Positions 37,570 through 45,904 of a stretch of DNA of 64,000 bases are shown piece by piece. Below the pieces are notes generated by a model. It worked only from the letters and a program-made list of their open reading frames with translations, had not been told where the DNA came from and ran no database searches. The position numbers and the translations under genes were made by a program. The stretch is from NCBI GenBank assembly GCA_900548005.1, contig URIZ01000006.1, forward strand, positions 1 to 64,000. Reading direction: 5' to 3'. The stretch comes from an uncultured Eubacteriales bacterium. Lineage in GTDB: Bacteria; Bacillota; Clostridia; Christensenellales; CAG-917. How positions within the stretch are numbered: position 1 is the stretch's first letter; the number at the start of each line of letters is the position of its first letter.

Positions 37570-38679
37570 ATGAAAATCAATGTCGTTATCACCGCAGGCG
37601 GCACGAGCCAACGCTATGGAGTGGACAACAAATTGCTTGCTCCGTGCAACGATTCGTGCGTGCTTGTCGAAGCAATCAAACCCTTTTTGACAACGGACGG
37701 AGTGAGCAAAATCATCGTTGCGATACACCCCTCTTTCAGTGACGAATTTCTCAATGCGCTTGACAACGCGCGAATAGAAGACACCCGCATAATACTCACA
37801 AACGGCGGACTTACTCGCACTCAAACCGTGAAAAACGGACTTCGTGCAATCGATGACGATTGCGATTACGTCATCATTCATGACGGCGCGCGCCCCTACG
37901 TCACCAACGCGCTCATAGACAGCGTTGTCGCAGGCGCGGCGGAAAAAGGCGTGGCGCTGCCGCTCCTTCCGCTCACCGACTCGCTTGTGTGCGTCAAGTT
38001 CGGAGTTGATCCCGTCAACAGAGCCGACTATCGCAGAGTGCAGACTCCCCTATGCGCAAGAAAGGATATCGTCATCGCCGCATACTCAAAGTGTGACGGC
38101 GAATATCTTGACGACATTGCGGTGATACAAAAGCACTGCCCTTGCGACGTGAGAATGATAGAAGGCGATCCCAAAAACGTCAAAATCACCACAAAAGACG
38201 ACTTGAAAACGCCACTTTCGGGCATCGGATACGACATACACCGCTTCAAAAAAGGGACGGGCATAAAGCTGATGGCAACGCTCATCCCCTGCGAATTTGC
38301 ATTTGTGGCGCACAGTGACGGGGACGTTGCAATACACGCGCTTATGGACGCGATACTCTCTGCAATGGGCGAAAAGGACATCGGGCATCTCTTCCCCGTG
38401 GACGATGCAAGATATGACGACGCCGACAGCAAAGACCTTCTCGAAGTGGTGCTTGACAAGGTGCAAAAGAAGGGATTGCGCCTTCAAAACGTGACGGTTG
38501 CCATAATTGCGGAACGCCCGATGCTTGCGCCGTACATTGACGCTATGCGCAACAACATGTCCGCGATTTTGCATATTCCGTGCGAGAAAATCGGCATAAC
38601 TGCCACCACCAACGAGCAAGTGGGTGACCTTGGCGATTCAAAATCCATAGCCGCATTTGCCACTGCGCTTTTGGCGTAA
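37570..38679 (+). CDS. ispDF: Bifunctional IspD/IspF of isoprenoid synthesis
   Basis: Fusion of 2-C-methyl-D-erythritol 4-phosphate cytidylyltransferase and MECDP synthase, steps 3 and 5 of the MEP pathway. 369 residues. IspD part 1-212: glycine-rich VITAGGTSQRYG, IHDGARPYV, LTDS. IspF part from about 216: GIGYDIHRF with metal ligands Asp222 and His224, then HSDGDVAIHALMDAILSAMG and TTNEQVGDLG. Start has AAGGAG. Confidence 0.95.
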   Translation: MKINVVITAGGTSQRYGVDNKLLAPCNDSCVLVEAIKPFLTTDGVSKIIVAIHPSFSDEFLNALDNARIEDTRIILTNGGLTRTQTVKNGLRAIDDDCDYVIIHDGARPYVTNALIDSVVAGAAEKGVALPLLPLTDSLVCVKFGVDPVNRADYRRVQTPLCARKDIVIAAYSKCDGEYLDDIAVIQKHCPCDVRMIEGDPKNVKITTKDDLKTPLSGIGYDIHRFKKGTGIKLMATLIPCEFAFVAHSDGDVAIHALMDAILSAMGEKDIGHLFPVDDARYDDADSKDLLEVVLDKVQKKGLRLQNVTVAIIAERPMLAPYIDAMRNNMSAILHIPCEKIGITATTNEQVGDLGDSKSIAAFATALLA

Positions 38680-38829
38680 AAAAGCGAATTTATCTCAAAA
38701 ATCAGCCAAAATCGAGCGTTTTTTGAAAAATGCAACCGATAGTTGCGCATTTGACAATCAAAATCGGTGGCGCAACCGAGCTCCCATTTGCGACAATGTA
38801 GGCACAAAAAACACAAGGCAGGTCACATT

Positions 38830-39732
38830 ATGGACATCACAACCGCAAACAGATTGTACGAACTGAGAAAACAACACGGATACTCGCAAGACGAGCTTGC
38901 CGAGATGCTCAACGTGTCCCGTCAAGCCGTATCCAAGTGGGAACGCTCCGAAAGCTCCCCCGACACCGACAATCTCATCGCACTGGCGAAATTGTACGGA
39001 ATAAGCCTTGACAACCTTCTCGGCTACACCCCGCAAACGAGCGAGGCATGCGACAATAAAGGCGAAACGGCAGACGGCGCAGACAATGAAACAGACGACG
39101 ATTCAACCGTAAGCGTTGAAAGCGACGGCGACAAAGTACATATCGACGAAGACGGCATCTACATCGAAGACAAAAACGGCGAGAAGGTCACCATCAAAGG
39201 CGGCATTGCAAAATTTGTCAACAAAGTTGTCGGAAGCGTGCATATTGACGGCAAAAAAACAACCGTAACCGACAAAGAAGCGCATTGCGACAAAGATGCT
39301 CCGCGCGTAGAAATCGCAGACGGCAAAATCGTGGTCAGCGAAAAAGACAAGGCTGCGCGCATAATCAACGACTGCGTATGGGGCGTATCCTTCCTCCTTT
39401 CAACGATTGCATATCTTCTCATCGGATTCCTTTGCAATTTGTGGCACCCCGGCTGGATTCTCTTCTTCGCCCCCTTCGTTCTCGGCGGAATTTCAAACAC
39501 GATAACCCACCGCAATGCAAGCGAATTTCCGATAGTGTTTCTCGCTCTCGCCGCGTATTTGCTCATGGGCTTTCTTGCAAACCTGTGGCATCCGGGCTGG
39601 GTGATTTTCATTCTCATCCCCGCATATTACATCGTGGTCGAGCCGATAAAGAAAGCGGTCAAATCCAATCACAAAATCGAAGTTACGCTTTCAAACGACA
39701 ATAGCGACAGTGATGAAGACAACGAAGACTAA
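38830..39732 (+). CDS. XRE regulator with C-terminal membrane domain
   Basis: 300 residues. N-terminal XRE helix-turn-helix (about 7-62: LYELRKQHGYSQDELAEMLNVSRQAVSKWERSESSPDTD split over one motif). Then a charged linker of about 110 residues rich in Asp, with two GDKVHIDEDGIYIEDKNGEKV-like strands. The C-terminus has three or four membrane segments in which the module AYLL-GF---LWHPGW occurs twice (near 195 and 250). This is a membrane-bound regulator, probably sensing envelope state; target unknown. Its start ATG 38830 has a weak AGG. Sits alone between ispDF and the MATE gene. Confidence 0.85.
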   Translation: MDITTANRLYELRKQHGYSQDELAEMLNVSRQAVSKWERSESSPDTDNLIALAKLYGISLDNLLGYTPQTSEACDNKGETADGADNETDDDSTVSVESDGDKVHIDEDGIYIEDKNGEKVTIKGGIAKFVNKVVGSVHIDGKKTTVTDKEAHCDKDAPRVEIADGKIVVSEKDKAARIINDCVWGVSFLLSTIAYLLIGFLCNLWHPGWILFFAPFVLGGISNTITHRNASEFPIVFLALAAYLLMGFLANLWHPGWVIFILIPAYYIVVEPIKKAVKSNHKIEVTLSNDNSDSDEDNED

Positions 39733-39804
39733 TCAAGTTTTTCAGCCAAAGGCACGGAGCAAATTCCGTGTCTTTTAATATTGCATAAAGTCTATACAAA
39801 ACTG

Positions 39805-39833
39805 TTGACTTATGCATAAAATGTCCGTATAAT
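39805..39833 (+). promoter_or_regulatory. Promoter of the MATE gene
   Basis: TTGACT at 39805-39810, 17-base spacer, TATAAT at 39828-39833. The start should fall near 39840, giving a leader of about 104 bases. Confidence 0.7.
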
Positions 39834-39839
39834 CGTATT

Positions 39840-39943
39840 GAAAAATACAAATATAAGATAAACTCATCGCCGGGTGAGAGTGTCGGTTTGCGTCGATAGG
39901 CCTTTTGAAGATGCAAACAAGACGCCTTTTTTATTGGAGAAAC
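39840..39943 (+). promoter_or_regulatory. Switch-like structured leader of the MATE gene
   Basis: Two exclusive pairings are visible. GTTTGC (39886-39891) can pair with GCAAAC (39913-39918). GCGTC (39890-39894), which overlaps it, can pair with GACGC (39921-39925), which is followed by CTTTTTTATT just before the ribosome site GGAGA. The second form looks like a terminator and the first like an antiterminator. I cannot match it to a known riboswitch class by eye. Confidence 0.45.
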
Positions 39944-41299
39944 ATGAAGAACAAGCAACCAAACGCAACGTTGAAAGAATTTGCAAAATACGTATCGGCA
40001 AACGTCATTGCCATGATAGGTATCTCTTGCTACATTCTCGCAGACACCCTGTTTATCTCTCTCGACATGGGGGACACGGGGCTTGCCGCGCTCAACTTCT
40101 CTTCTCCGACGTTCTCGCTCGTATTCTCGCTGGGTATGCTTTTCGGCGTGGGCGGCGCGACCAAATTTGCCATACACAAGGGCGCAAAAGACACCGACAA
40201 GGGCAACAAAGTCTTCACCCACACCGTCATTATCGTGGGCGTGATTTCCTTGATATTCGTGCTTATCGGCGCGTTTTTGAACGGACAAGTGGCAAGCCTT
40301 CTCGGCGCAAGCGGCGACACCTACGAGCTTAGCAAGATCTACGTGCAGATCATCCTTTGCTTTGCGCCGTTCTTTATGTACAGCAACGTTTTTCAAAACT
40401 TCGTGCGCAACGACGGCGGCCCCAGACTTGCCATGATCGCAACGCTGTCGGGCAACCTGTTCAACATCGTTTTTGACTACGTGCTTATCTTCCCTGCAAA
40501 ACTCGGCATGCTCGGCGCGGCTCTTGCAACGGGCTTTTCGCCTATCGTGAGCATACTCATTCTCTCCCTTTTCGTGATAAGGAAGAAAAACACCTTCAAG
40601 CTAGCAAAGACTCGATTCAGTTTCCGCACGCTCGGCGACATCGCAAGGCTGGGGCTTGCCTCCTTCATTGCAGAGCTGTCCTTTGGCGTGGTGCTGCTCA
40701 TCTTCAACAAACTTTTCGACTCTATCGGCGGCACGATCGCAGTTGCGGCATACGGCATCATCGTCAACGTCTATTACGTCACAAACGCGATCTTCAACGG
40801 CATATCGTCGGGCACGCAACCCATGATCAGTTTCAGCTACGGCGAGAGCGACCACAAAAAAATCCGCAAAGTGCTGAAATACGCGCTTGTCACCACGGCT
40901 TGCACGGCGGTGATAATCTACGTCGCGCTGTTCTTCGGCGCGGGCGGCATTGCGCAAATTTTCAACAAAAAGGGTGCGCCCGAAGTGCAAAACATCGCAA
41001 CGCTCGGCATACGTCTATATTTCATATCCGTGCTGTTTTCGGGCTTCAACTTGCTCTTCTCGTGCTATTTTGCAGCGTCCAACAAGGGCTTGTATGCGCA
41101 AATCGTCACCCTTATGCGCGGCATAATCACAATCATTCCCCTTGCGTTTATATTTGCAAATCTTTGGAACATGACGGGGCTTTGGCTTGCAACTCCTGCG
41201 GCCGAGCTCATCACGCTTGCCGTCACGCTCACAATCTTCTTCGTCAACAAAAAAAAGAACTCCGTCCCCACCCAAGCTCAGCTCTACGTCAAAGAATAA
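39944..41299 (+). CDS. MATE-family efflux transporter
   Basis: 451 residues with about twelve membrane segments, the pattern of the multidrug and toxin extrusion family (DinF/NorM-like). Landmarks are ISCYILADTLFISLDMGDTGLAALNFSSP in the first segment pair and the internal repeat NVYYVTNAIFNGISSGTQPMISFSYG. Should export a cationic compound with Na+ or H+. ATG 39944 is preceded by GGAGA; the longer open frame starts inside the leader hairpin. Expression is probably set by the leader switch. Confidence 0.9.
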   Translation: MKNKQPNATLKEFAKYVSANVIAMIGISCYILADTLFISLDMGDTGLAALNFSSPTFSLVFSLGMLFGVGGATKFAIHKGAKDTDKGNKVFTHTVIIVGVISLIFVLIGAFLNGQVASLLGASGDTYELSKIYVQIILCFAPFFMYSNVFQNFVRNDGGPRLAMIATLSGNLFNIVFDYVLIFPAKLGMLGAALATGFSPIVSILILSLFVIRKKNTFKLAKTRFSFRTLGDIARLGLASFIAELSFGVVLLIFNKLFDSIGGTIAVAAYGIIVNVYYVTNAIFNGISSGTQPMISFSYGESDHKKIRKVLKYALVTTACTAVIIYVALFFGAGGIAQIFNKKGAPEVQNIATLGIRLYFISVLFSGFNLLFSCYFAASNKGLYAQIVTLMRGIITIIPLAFIFANLWNMTGLWLATPAAELITLAVTLTIFFVNKKKNSVPTQAQLYVKE

Positions 41300-41337
41300 C
41301 GGCACGAAAAGCTCAATCGCAAATCGTATAAAACCAC

Positions 41338-41363
41338 AAAAGCACCGACAACTCGGTGCTTTT
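41338..41363. terminator. Terminator after the MATE gene
   Basis: AAAAGCACCG pairs with CGGTGCTTTT around a six-base loop, 39 bases after the stop. The symmetric flanks would also serve cysK from the other side, though that gene ends 136 bases away. Confidence 0.8.
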
Positions 41364-41498
41364 CAAATTCATTTCAATTCTCATATCGGTTGCAAAACTC
41401 ATATCGTTGTTCTTCATTGCAACCGTTTTACGTCATCTTGCGGCGTTTTCAACGTCATCTAATAAGACGAAATTGCTTTGCATTGTTTGCTCGACAAG

Positions 41499-42428
41499 TC
41501 ATTCAAACAATGTCGTTGACAAATATCTGTCCCCCGTGTCGGGGAAAAGAACGACTATGTTTTTCCCTGCGTACTCGGAGCGTTTTGCAATTTGCATCGC
41601 GCCGAAAAGTGCCGCGCCCGACGATATACCCACAAGCACGCCTTCGCTCTTTCCCGCTTCTCTTGCGGCGGCAAAAGCGTCTTCGTCACTGACGGCAATC
41701 ACTTCGTCATACACGCTTGTGTCAAGCACTTTCGGCACAAAGCCTGCGCCTATGCCCTGAATTTTGTGCGCGCCGCTCTCGCCCTTTGACAAAACGGGTG
41801 AAGACAGCGGCTCAACGGCAACGATTTTGACATCGGGATTTTTCTCTTTGAGATAGCGTCCCACACCGCTTATCGTTCCGCCCGTGCCCACGCCTGCCAC
41901 AAAAACGTCCACTTTGCCGTCCATATCGCACCAAATTTCGGGCGCGGTGGTGTCATAGTGCGCTTTGGGATTTGCAGGATTGACAAACTGCCCTGCAAGG
42001 ATACTTCCTTCAATTTGCTCGTGCAGCTCGTTCGCCTTGTCGATTGCGCCTTGCATGCCTTTTGCACCGTCCGTAAGCACAAGGCTCGCGCCGTATGCAA
42101 GCATGAGTTTTCTGCGTTCGACAGACATTGTTTCGGGCATGACGATGACCACTTTGTATCCGCGCGCGCATCCGACGCACGCAAGACCTATGCCGGTGTT
42201 GCCCGAAGTCGCCTCGATTATGGTTGCACCACTTTTGAGCAAGCCTTTGCTTTCGGCATCGTCGATGATTGCCCTTGCAACTCTGTCTTTCACAGAGCCT
42301 GCCGGGTTGAAATACTCGAGCTTTGCAAACACTTTTGCTTGCAGTCCGTGCGCCTGTTCTATGTGCGACAACTGCATGATCGGCGTGTTGCCGACAAGCT
42401 CGTCAACGGACTTGAACACTCTTGACAT
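41499..42428 (-). CDS. cysK: Cysteine synthase (O-acetylserine sulfhydrylase)
   Basis: Makes cysteine from O-acetylserine and sulfide, PLP-dependent. 309 residues. The PLP lysine is Lys47 in NPAGSVKDR; the substrate loop TSGNTGI and the phosphate cup GTGGTISG are present. ATG 42428 has AAAGGAG upstream. Its promoter is at 42462-42489, in the gap after bioY, so it is separately expressed. Confidence 0.97.
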   Translation of the reverse strand: MSRVFKSVDELVGNTPIMQLSHIEQAHGLQAKVFAKLEYFNPAGSVKDRVARAIIDDAESKGLLKSGATIIEATSGNTGIGLACVGCARGYKVVIVMPETMSVERRKLMLAYGASLVLTDGAKGMQGAIDKANELHEQIEGSILAGQFVNPANPKAHYDTTAPEIWCDMDGKVDVFVAGVGTGGTISGVGRYLKEKNPDVKIVAVEPLSSPVLSKGESGAHKIQGIGAGFVPKVLDTSVYDEVIAVSDEDAFAAAREAGKSEGVLVGISSGAALFGAMQIAKRSEYAGKNIVVLFPDTGDRYLSTTLFE

Positions 42429-42461
42429 AAGCACTCCTTTCGGCACAAATCGCCGCTTGTT

Positions 42462-42489
42462 TTTATATCGCCATTTTGCACAATCGCAA
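42462..42489 (-). promoter_or_regulatory. Promoter of cysK
   Basis: Minus strand: TTGCGA at 42484-42489, 16-base spacer, TATAAA at 42462-42467. Confidence 0.5.
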
Positions 42490-42534
42490 GATAAAGCAAT
42501 CGTTTTGGCTCAATAAAACTCGTTTTTGTGCAAA

Positions 42535-43155
42535 TCAACCTATTTCTCTGACATACTCGTCCGAGTATTTGCGGGAGTACGGCACGGGGTTTATGCGCTT
42601 GAACACCGCAAATGTGACAAACGAGCAGAGCACGCACCACGTTGCGTCCGTGGGCAAGAACACAGCGCATCCCACCATCCACGCTTTTGCCATGGACATG
42701 GGCGAGCCGACGTAGAAGTTGAGCATGAGATACATGTACATCACACCCACCGTGTAGCATATCGCAAGCGCGCTGAATGCGCCTGCAAGCATACGCCAAA
42801 TGTTGGGACGAGCGGAGTTTTTGAAGCCCCTTGCGATGTATCCGCACACCGGCGCGCCGATCAAAAAGCCGAGAATATAACCGAACGTGGGTTTTAGCAC
42901 ATAGTATATTCCGCCGCCTGCCGTGAACACGGGCAAGCCTGCAAGCCCCATAATAATGTATATCAGAATGCAAAAAAATGCGTCCGTTCCGCCAAGCATA
43001 AGCCCCGCAAACATACAAAAGGCAAACTGCATGGACACCGGCACTATGCCGATGGGAAACTTGACGAACGCGCCCACAATAACCAGCGCAAGAAATATTG
43101 CGATTCTGACGAGCCTAACCGTTCTCGACAAAGCTTTTGATGAAGTTTTCAACAT
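42535..43155 (-). CDS. bioY: Biotin transporter substrate-binding subunit BioY
   Basis: S-component of an ECF-type vitamin importer that takes up biotin. 206 residues, six hydrophobic segments. Typical stretches are GAFVKFPIGIVPVSMQFAFCMFAGLMLG-type N-terminal helix pair and GLPVFTAGGGIYYVLKPTFGYILGF. Its ATG overlaps the end of birA, so both are made from one message; no ATPase genes lie nearby, so it must use a shared ECF module. Confidence 0.93.
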   Translation of the reverse strand: MLKTSSKALSRTVRLVRIAIFLALVIVGAFVKFPIGIVPVSMQFAFCMFAGLMLGGTDAFFCILIYIIMGLAGLPVFTAGGGIYYVLKPTFGYILGFLIGAPVCGYIARGFKNSARPNIWRMLAGAFSALAICYTVGVMYMYLMLNFYVGSPMSMAKAWMVGCAVFLPTDATWCVLCSFVTFAVFKRINPVPYSRKYSDEYVREIG

Positions 43156-43919
43156 AGTATTTTCACTTCTCCGATGCGTAAATTCTCTATTTTCCCGTCC
43201 CCGTATCTCACGATAAGTCCGCAATCTTCGTCAATGCCGACAGCCTCTGCCGCGATCTCGGATTGCTCGTCCTTGCACACGTCGATTTGCTTGCCGACGA
43301 GCATGGACAATCTCCTATATTTTGCGGCGACGTATTCTTTGTCAAAATCGTCAATCAGCGCGCGTATGTCGTTGACGATTGCCGCCACGATCAAGTTTGC
43401 GGCATTGTCCACACCGTCCGCCACGGCGCAAGCCTTGTGCTTGATTTCTTCATCGAAACCGCCATCTTTTTCATACAAATTGACGCCGATGCCCAAGACC
43501 ACTTTGTCTATCTCGCCGTTTTTTGAAGTGGCTTCGCACAAAATGCCCGCGCACTTTTTGCCGTCCACGTAAACGTCGTTCACCCACTTGACAAGCGCGT
43601 TTTTGCCACAAATCGAGCGCACCGCATCGGCTGTCGCTATCGCGCAAATCGGAGTGTAAAAAGCAATCTCTTCCTGCGTTTTGGGTGTGATAACAAGCGA
43701 GAAATACACGCCTGCGTCCTTTGGAGAATAGAACTTGCGCTCAAATCTTCCGCGTCCTGCCGTTTGCTCTCTTGCCACGATCAAAAAATCACCCTTTTCG
43801 CCGCCTTTGAGCATGGCTTTTGCGCGCGTGTTGGTGGAGTCGAGCGAGTCGAAAACAAGCACTTTCAAAGGCTTTTCAAGGCGTTTTTCAATTTCAAATC
43901 TATTTGCGGGCTGTTTCAT
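43149..43919 (-). CDS. birA: Biotin-protein ligase (monofunctional)
   Basis: Attaches biotin to carboxylase carrier domains. 256 residues. The biotinyl-AMP loop GRGRFERKF covers residues 55-63 (a GRGR variant lacking the second RGR half), with WVNDVYVDGKKCAGIL as substrate site. No N-terminal DNA-binding domain is present, so unlike Bacillus BirA it should not act as a repressor. Its promoter puts the ATG at the transcription start. Overlaps bioY by seven bases. Confidence 0.93.
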   Translation of the reverse strand: MKQPANRFEIEKRLEKPLKVLVFDSLDSTNTRAKAMLKGGEKGDFLIVAREQTAGRGRFERKFYSPKDAGVYFSLVITPKTQEEIAFYTPICAIATADAVRSICGKNALVKWVNDVYVDGKKCAGILCEATSKNGEIDKVVLGIGVNLYEKDGGFDEEIKHKACAVADGVDNAANLIVAAIVNDIRALIDDFDKEYVAAKYRRLSMLVGKQIDVCKDEQSEIAAEAVGIDEDCGLIVRYGDGKIENLRIGEVKILC

Positions 43920-43926
43920 TGCAAAA

Positions 43927-43955
43927 ATTATAACATCTTTCTTGAAAAAAGTCAC
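43927..43955 (-). promoter_or_regulatory. Promoter of birA-bioY, start codon at +1
   Basis: Minus strand: GTGACT at 43950-43955, 17-base spacer, TATAAT at 43927-43932, then seven bases to the ATG at 43919. No Shine-Dalgarno. Confidence 0.5.
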
Positions 43956-44024
43956 AAAATCGCACAAAATGCTCAACAAAAAAACGCCCGATTGCCGAGC
44001 GTAATTTTTATCGTTTTTCTCTTG

Positions 44025-44897
44025 TCAGAAAGCAAACACAAACACCATAGAACATACGATGCCCACAAGCATGCTCACCGCCGGCACTCTGCCTTCTTCC
44101 ATAAGTATGGATTGCGGCAAAATCTCGCAGAAAGTGACGTAGAGCATCGCGCCGCCCGCAAGTCCCATGCAAATGCCGCTTGCAAGCTGACTTATGCCAC
44201 CCACCGCCAAGCCTATGAGCGCACCGACAACGGTTGCCGCGCCTGCAAGAGCCGTGAGCAAAATTGTCTTCCACCCCTTCACGCCGCCGCTTGCGAGCGG
44301 AGCGGAAATCGCCATGCCTTCAGGGATGTTGTGCACTGCAATGATGATTGCAACCAAAATGCCCGTCTGCGAGTTCGACGCACCCGACGCGCCGATTGCC
44401 ATGCCTTCTGGAAGGTTGTGAAACGCGATTGCAAGCAACATAATAAGCCCTGCTTTGAGCAGCGACTTCTTGTCCACCGCCTGCACCGCCGCCGTATTGC
44501 CGCATGCGTTGGCTTCCATAAGGGCGTCGTTTGCCTCGATGACCTTTGTCTCGTGGTGCAACTCTTCTATGCTCTTGTGCGTGCCTCGCATATTCTCGAT
44601 GACGTCAAGCATTTTGTTCAAGCCGAAAATGATGAGCATACCCACAACAAGCGCAGATACTGCAATCAGTATGCCCGACTGCTCTATGGAGTTTTCTATC
44701 TTTGAATACTCCACGGCCTCGGGCAGCATCTCGAAAGTGACGACACCCACCATCACGCCGCCTGCAAAGCTGAGCACTCTGCCCATCACTTTGTTGCCCT
44801 TGTTTTTGAGCAACACGCCTATAATGCCGCCAAGCCCCGTGCCGACTATACCGGCAACAAGTGACAGCACCAAAATCAGAATTTGTTGTTTATCCAT
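44025..44897 (-). CDS. ZIP-family metal (zinc) transporter
   Basis: 290 residues, eight hydrophobic segments. The metal-pathway motifs HNLPEG (160-165) and HNIPEG (189-194) mark the ZIP family, close to ZupT and the GufA branch. Imports divalent metals, zinc most likely. A histidine pair (HHET) lies in the cytoplasmic loop near 114. Own promoter at 44917-44946. Confidence 0.92.
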   Translation of the reverse strand: MDKQQILILVLSLVAGIVGTGLGGIIGVLLKNKGNKVMGRVLSFAGGVMVGVVTFEMLPEAVEYSKIENSIEQSGILIAVSALVVGMLIIFGLNKMLDVIENMRGTHKSIEELHHETKVIEANDALMEANACGNTAAVQAVDKKSLLKAGLIMLLAIAFHNLPEGMAIGASGASNSQTGILVAIIIAVHNIPEGMAISAPLASGGVKGWKTILLTALAGAATVVGALIGLAVGGISQLASGICMGLAGGAMLYVTFCEILPQSILMEEGRVPAVSMLVGIVCSMVFVFAF

Positions 44898-44916
44898 ATA
44901 TTTCTCTCTCGGCGAT

Positions 44917-44946
44917 ATTATACATTGTCCGATGCGAATTTATCAA
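44917..44946 (-). promoter_or_regulatory. Promoter of the ZIP transporter
   Basis: Minus strand: TTGATA at 44941-44946, 18-base spacer, TATAAT at 44917-44922. The leader is about 12-20 bases and holds a GAGAGAG ribosome site. Confidence 0.55.
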
Positions 44947-45011
44947 TCTTTTTGACGGAATTTTTCGGCGAAATTTGATTTATTTTTCACATTTTCTCGC
45001 ATACTATACCT

Positions 45012-45854
45012 ATGAAAGCAACAAACCATATATGCATATGCGCGCAAGCGTTTTTGGCGGCGATATTTGCTGTTTGCTTGATGTTTCTATCCTCTCCGAT
45101 AGGCGTTGTCGCGGCTGCAAATTCTATGCCCGACACCTGCCCCACGCAAGAGAAGGAGCAATACAAGATGATAGCCTGCTTTTCCACCTACTACGGCGAC
45201 AGCTCGCAAACTAGAAAACACAACATCGCGCTTGCAAGCCGCAAAATCGACGGCGCGGTGCTGTATCCCGAAGACGAGTTTTCCTTCAACGACACCGTAG
45301 GCGCAAGGACGATCGAGAGCGGATTTCAATCCGCGTATATCATTCAAAACGGCGAGTTTGTGGAAGGCGTGGGCGGCGGTGTATGCCAAGTGTCGAGCAC
45401 CCTTTACAACTGCGCTTTGCTTGCCGACCTTGCAATCACCTGCGTGAGAGCGCACTCTCTAAAAGTGAGCTACGTTGCGGCAAGTTTCGACGCAATGGTG
45501 TCGTCAACAAGCGATTTGCGCTTTGTCAACGTGTCGTCTTCGCCCATAACAATCAAAATGAAAGCGGACGGCAAATATCTGCGCGCCGAGATGTACGGCG
45601 TTGACAAAAAGACAATAAAACGCCGCTCGCAAACCATCGAAAATCTGCCCTTTGAAATCGAGTATCGCGACGATCCCGACATCGAGCAGGGCAAGCAAGT
45701 CATAGACGTTTACGGAAAAGAAGGACTGCGCTCGCAAGGTTTTTTGGAATACTACGACAACGGCAAGCTCACAAAAACCGTTCTCATACGCCAAGACACG
45801 TATTCGCCTCAAAAACGCATTGTTTTGCGCGGAGTGAAATCACCATTGACATAA
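45012..45854 (+). CDS. Secreted VanW-family protein
   Basis: 280 residues. A signal peptide (charged start, hydrophobic AFLAAIFAVCLMFLSS, cleavage near VVAAA) exports it. The VanW domain follows (FSFNDTVGARTIESGF, GVGGGVCQVSSTLYNCAL, NVSSSPITIKM). Seen in vancomycin clusters and widely as a cell-envelope protein; its reaction is unknown. No van genes lie near. No ribosome site is evident; TACTAT four bases before the ATG may be a -10, hinting at another leaderless or near-leaderless start. Confidence 0.88.
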   Translation: MKATNHICICAQAFLAAIFAVCLMFLSSPIGVVAAANSMPDTCPTQEKEQYKMIACFSTYYGDSSQTRKHNIALASRKIDGAVLYPEDEFSFNDTVGARTIESGFQSAYIIQNGEFVEGVGGGVCQVSSTLYNCALLADLAITCVRAHSLKVSYVAASFDAMVSSTSDLRFVNVSSSPITIKMKADGKYLRAEMYGVDKKTIKRRSQTIENLPFEIEYRDDPDIEQGKQVIDVYGKEGLRSQGFLEYYDNGKLTKTVLIRQDTYSPQKRIVLRGVKSPLT

Positions 45855-45875
45855 AGGCTCGTTTGGCGGTATAAT
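45846..45875 (+). promoter_or_regulatory. Promoter of the phosphohexomutase gene
   Basis: TTGACA at 45846-45851 (overlapping the vanW stop region), 18-base spacer, TATAAT at 45870-45875. Leader of about 22 bases with AGGAG. Confidence 0.7.
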
Positions 45876-45904
45876 TTATACAATATCTCAACAGGAGTAT
45901 TGTT

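Noticed and set aside
43978..44010. A terminator after the ZIP transporter gene
   Set aside because: The stem near CGCCCG/CGAGCG has a mismatch and a weak T run; not convincing enough to list.
45846..45875. Possible vanW-phosphohexomutase operon
   Set aside because: A consensus promoter lies between the genes, so co-transcription is not needed.
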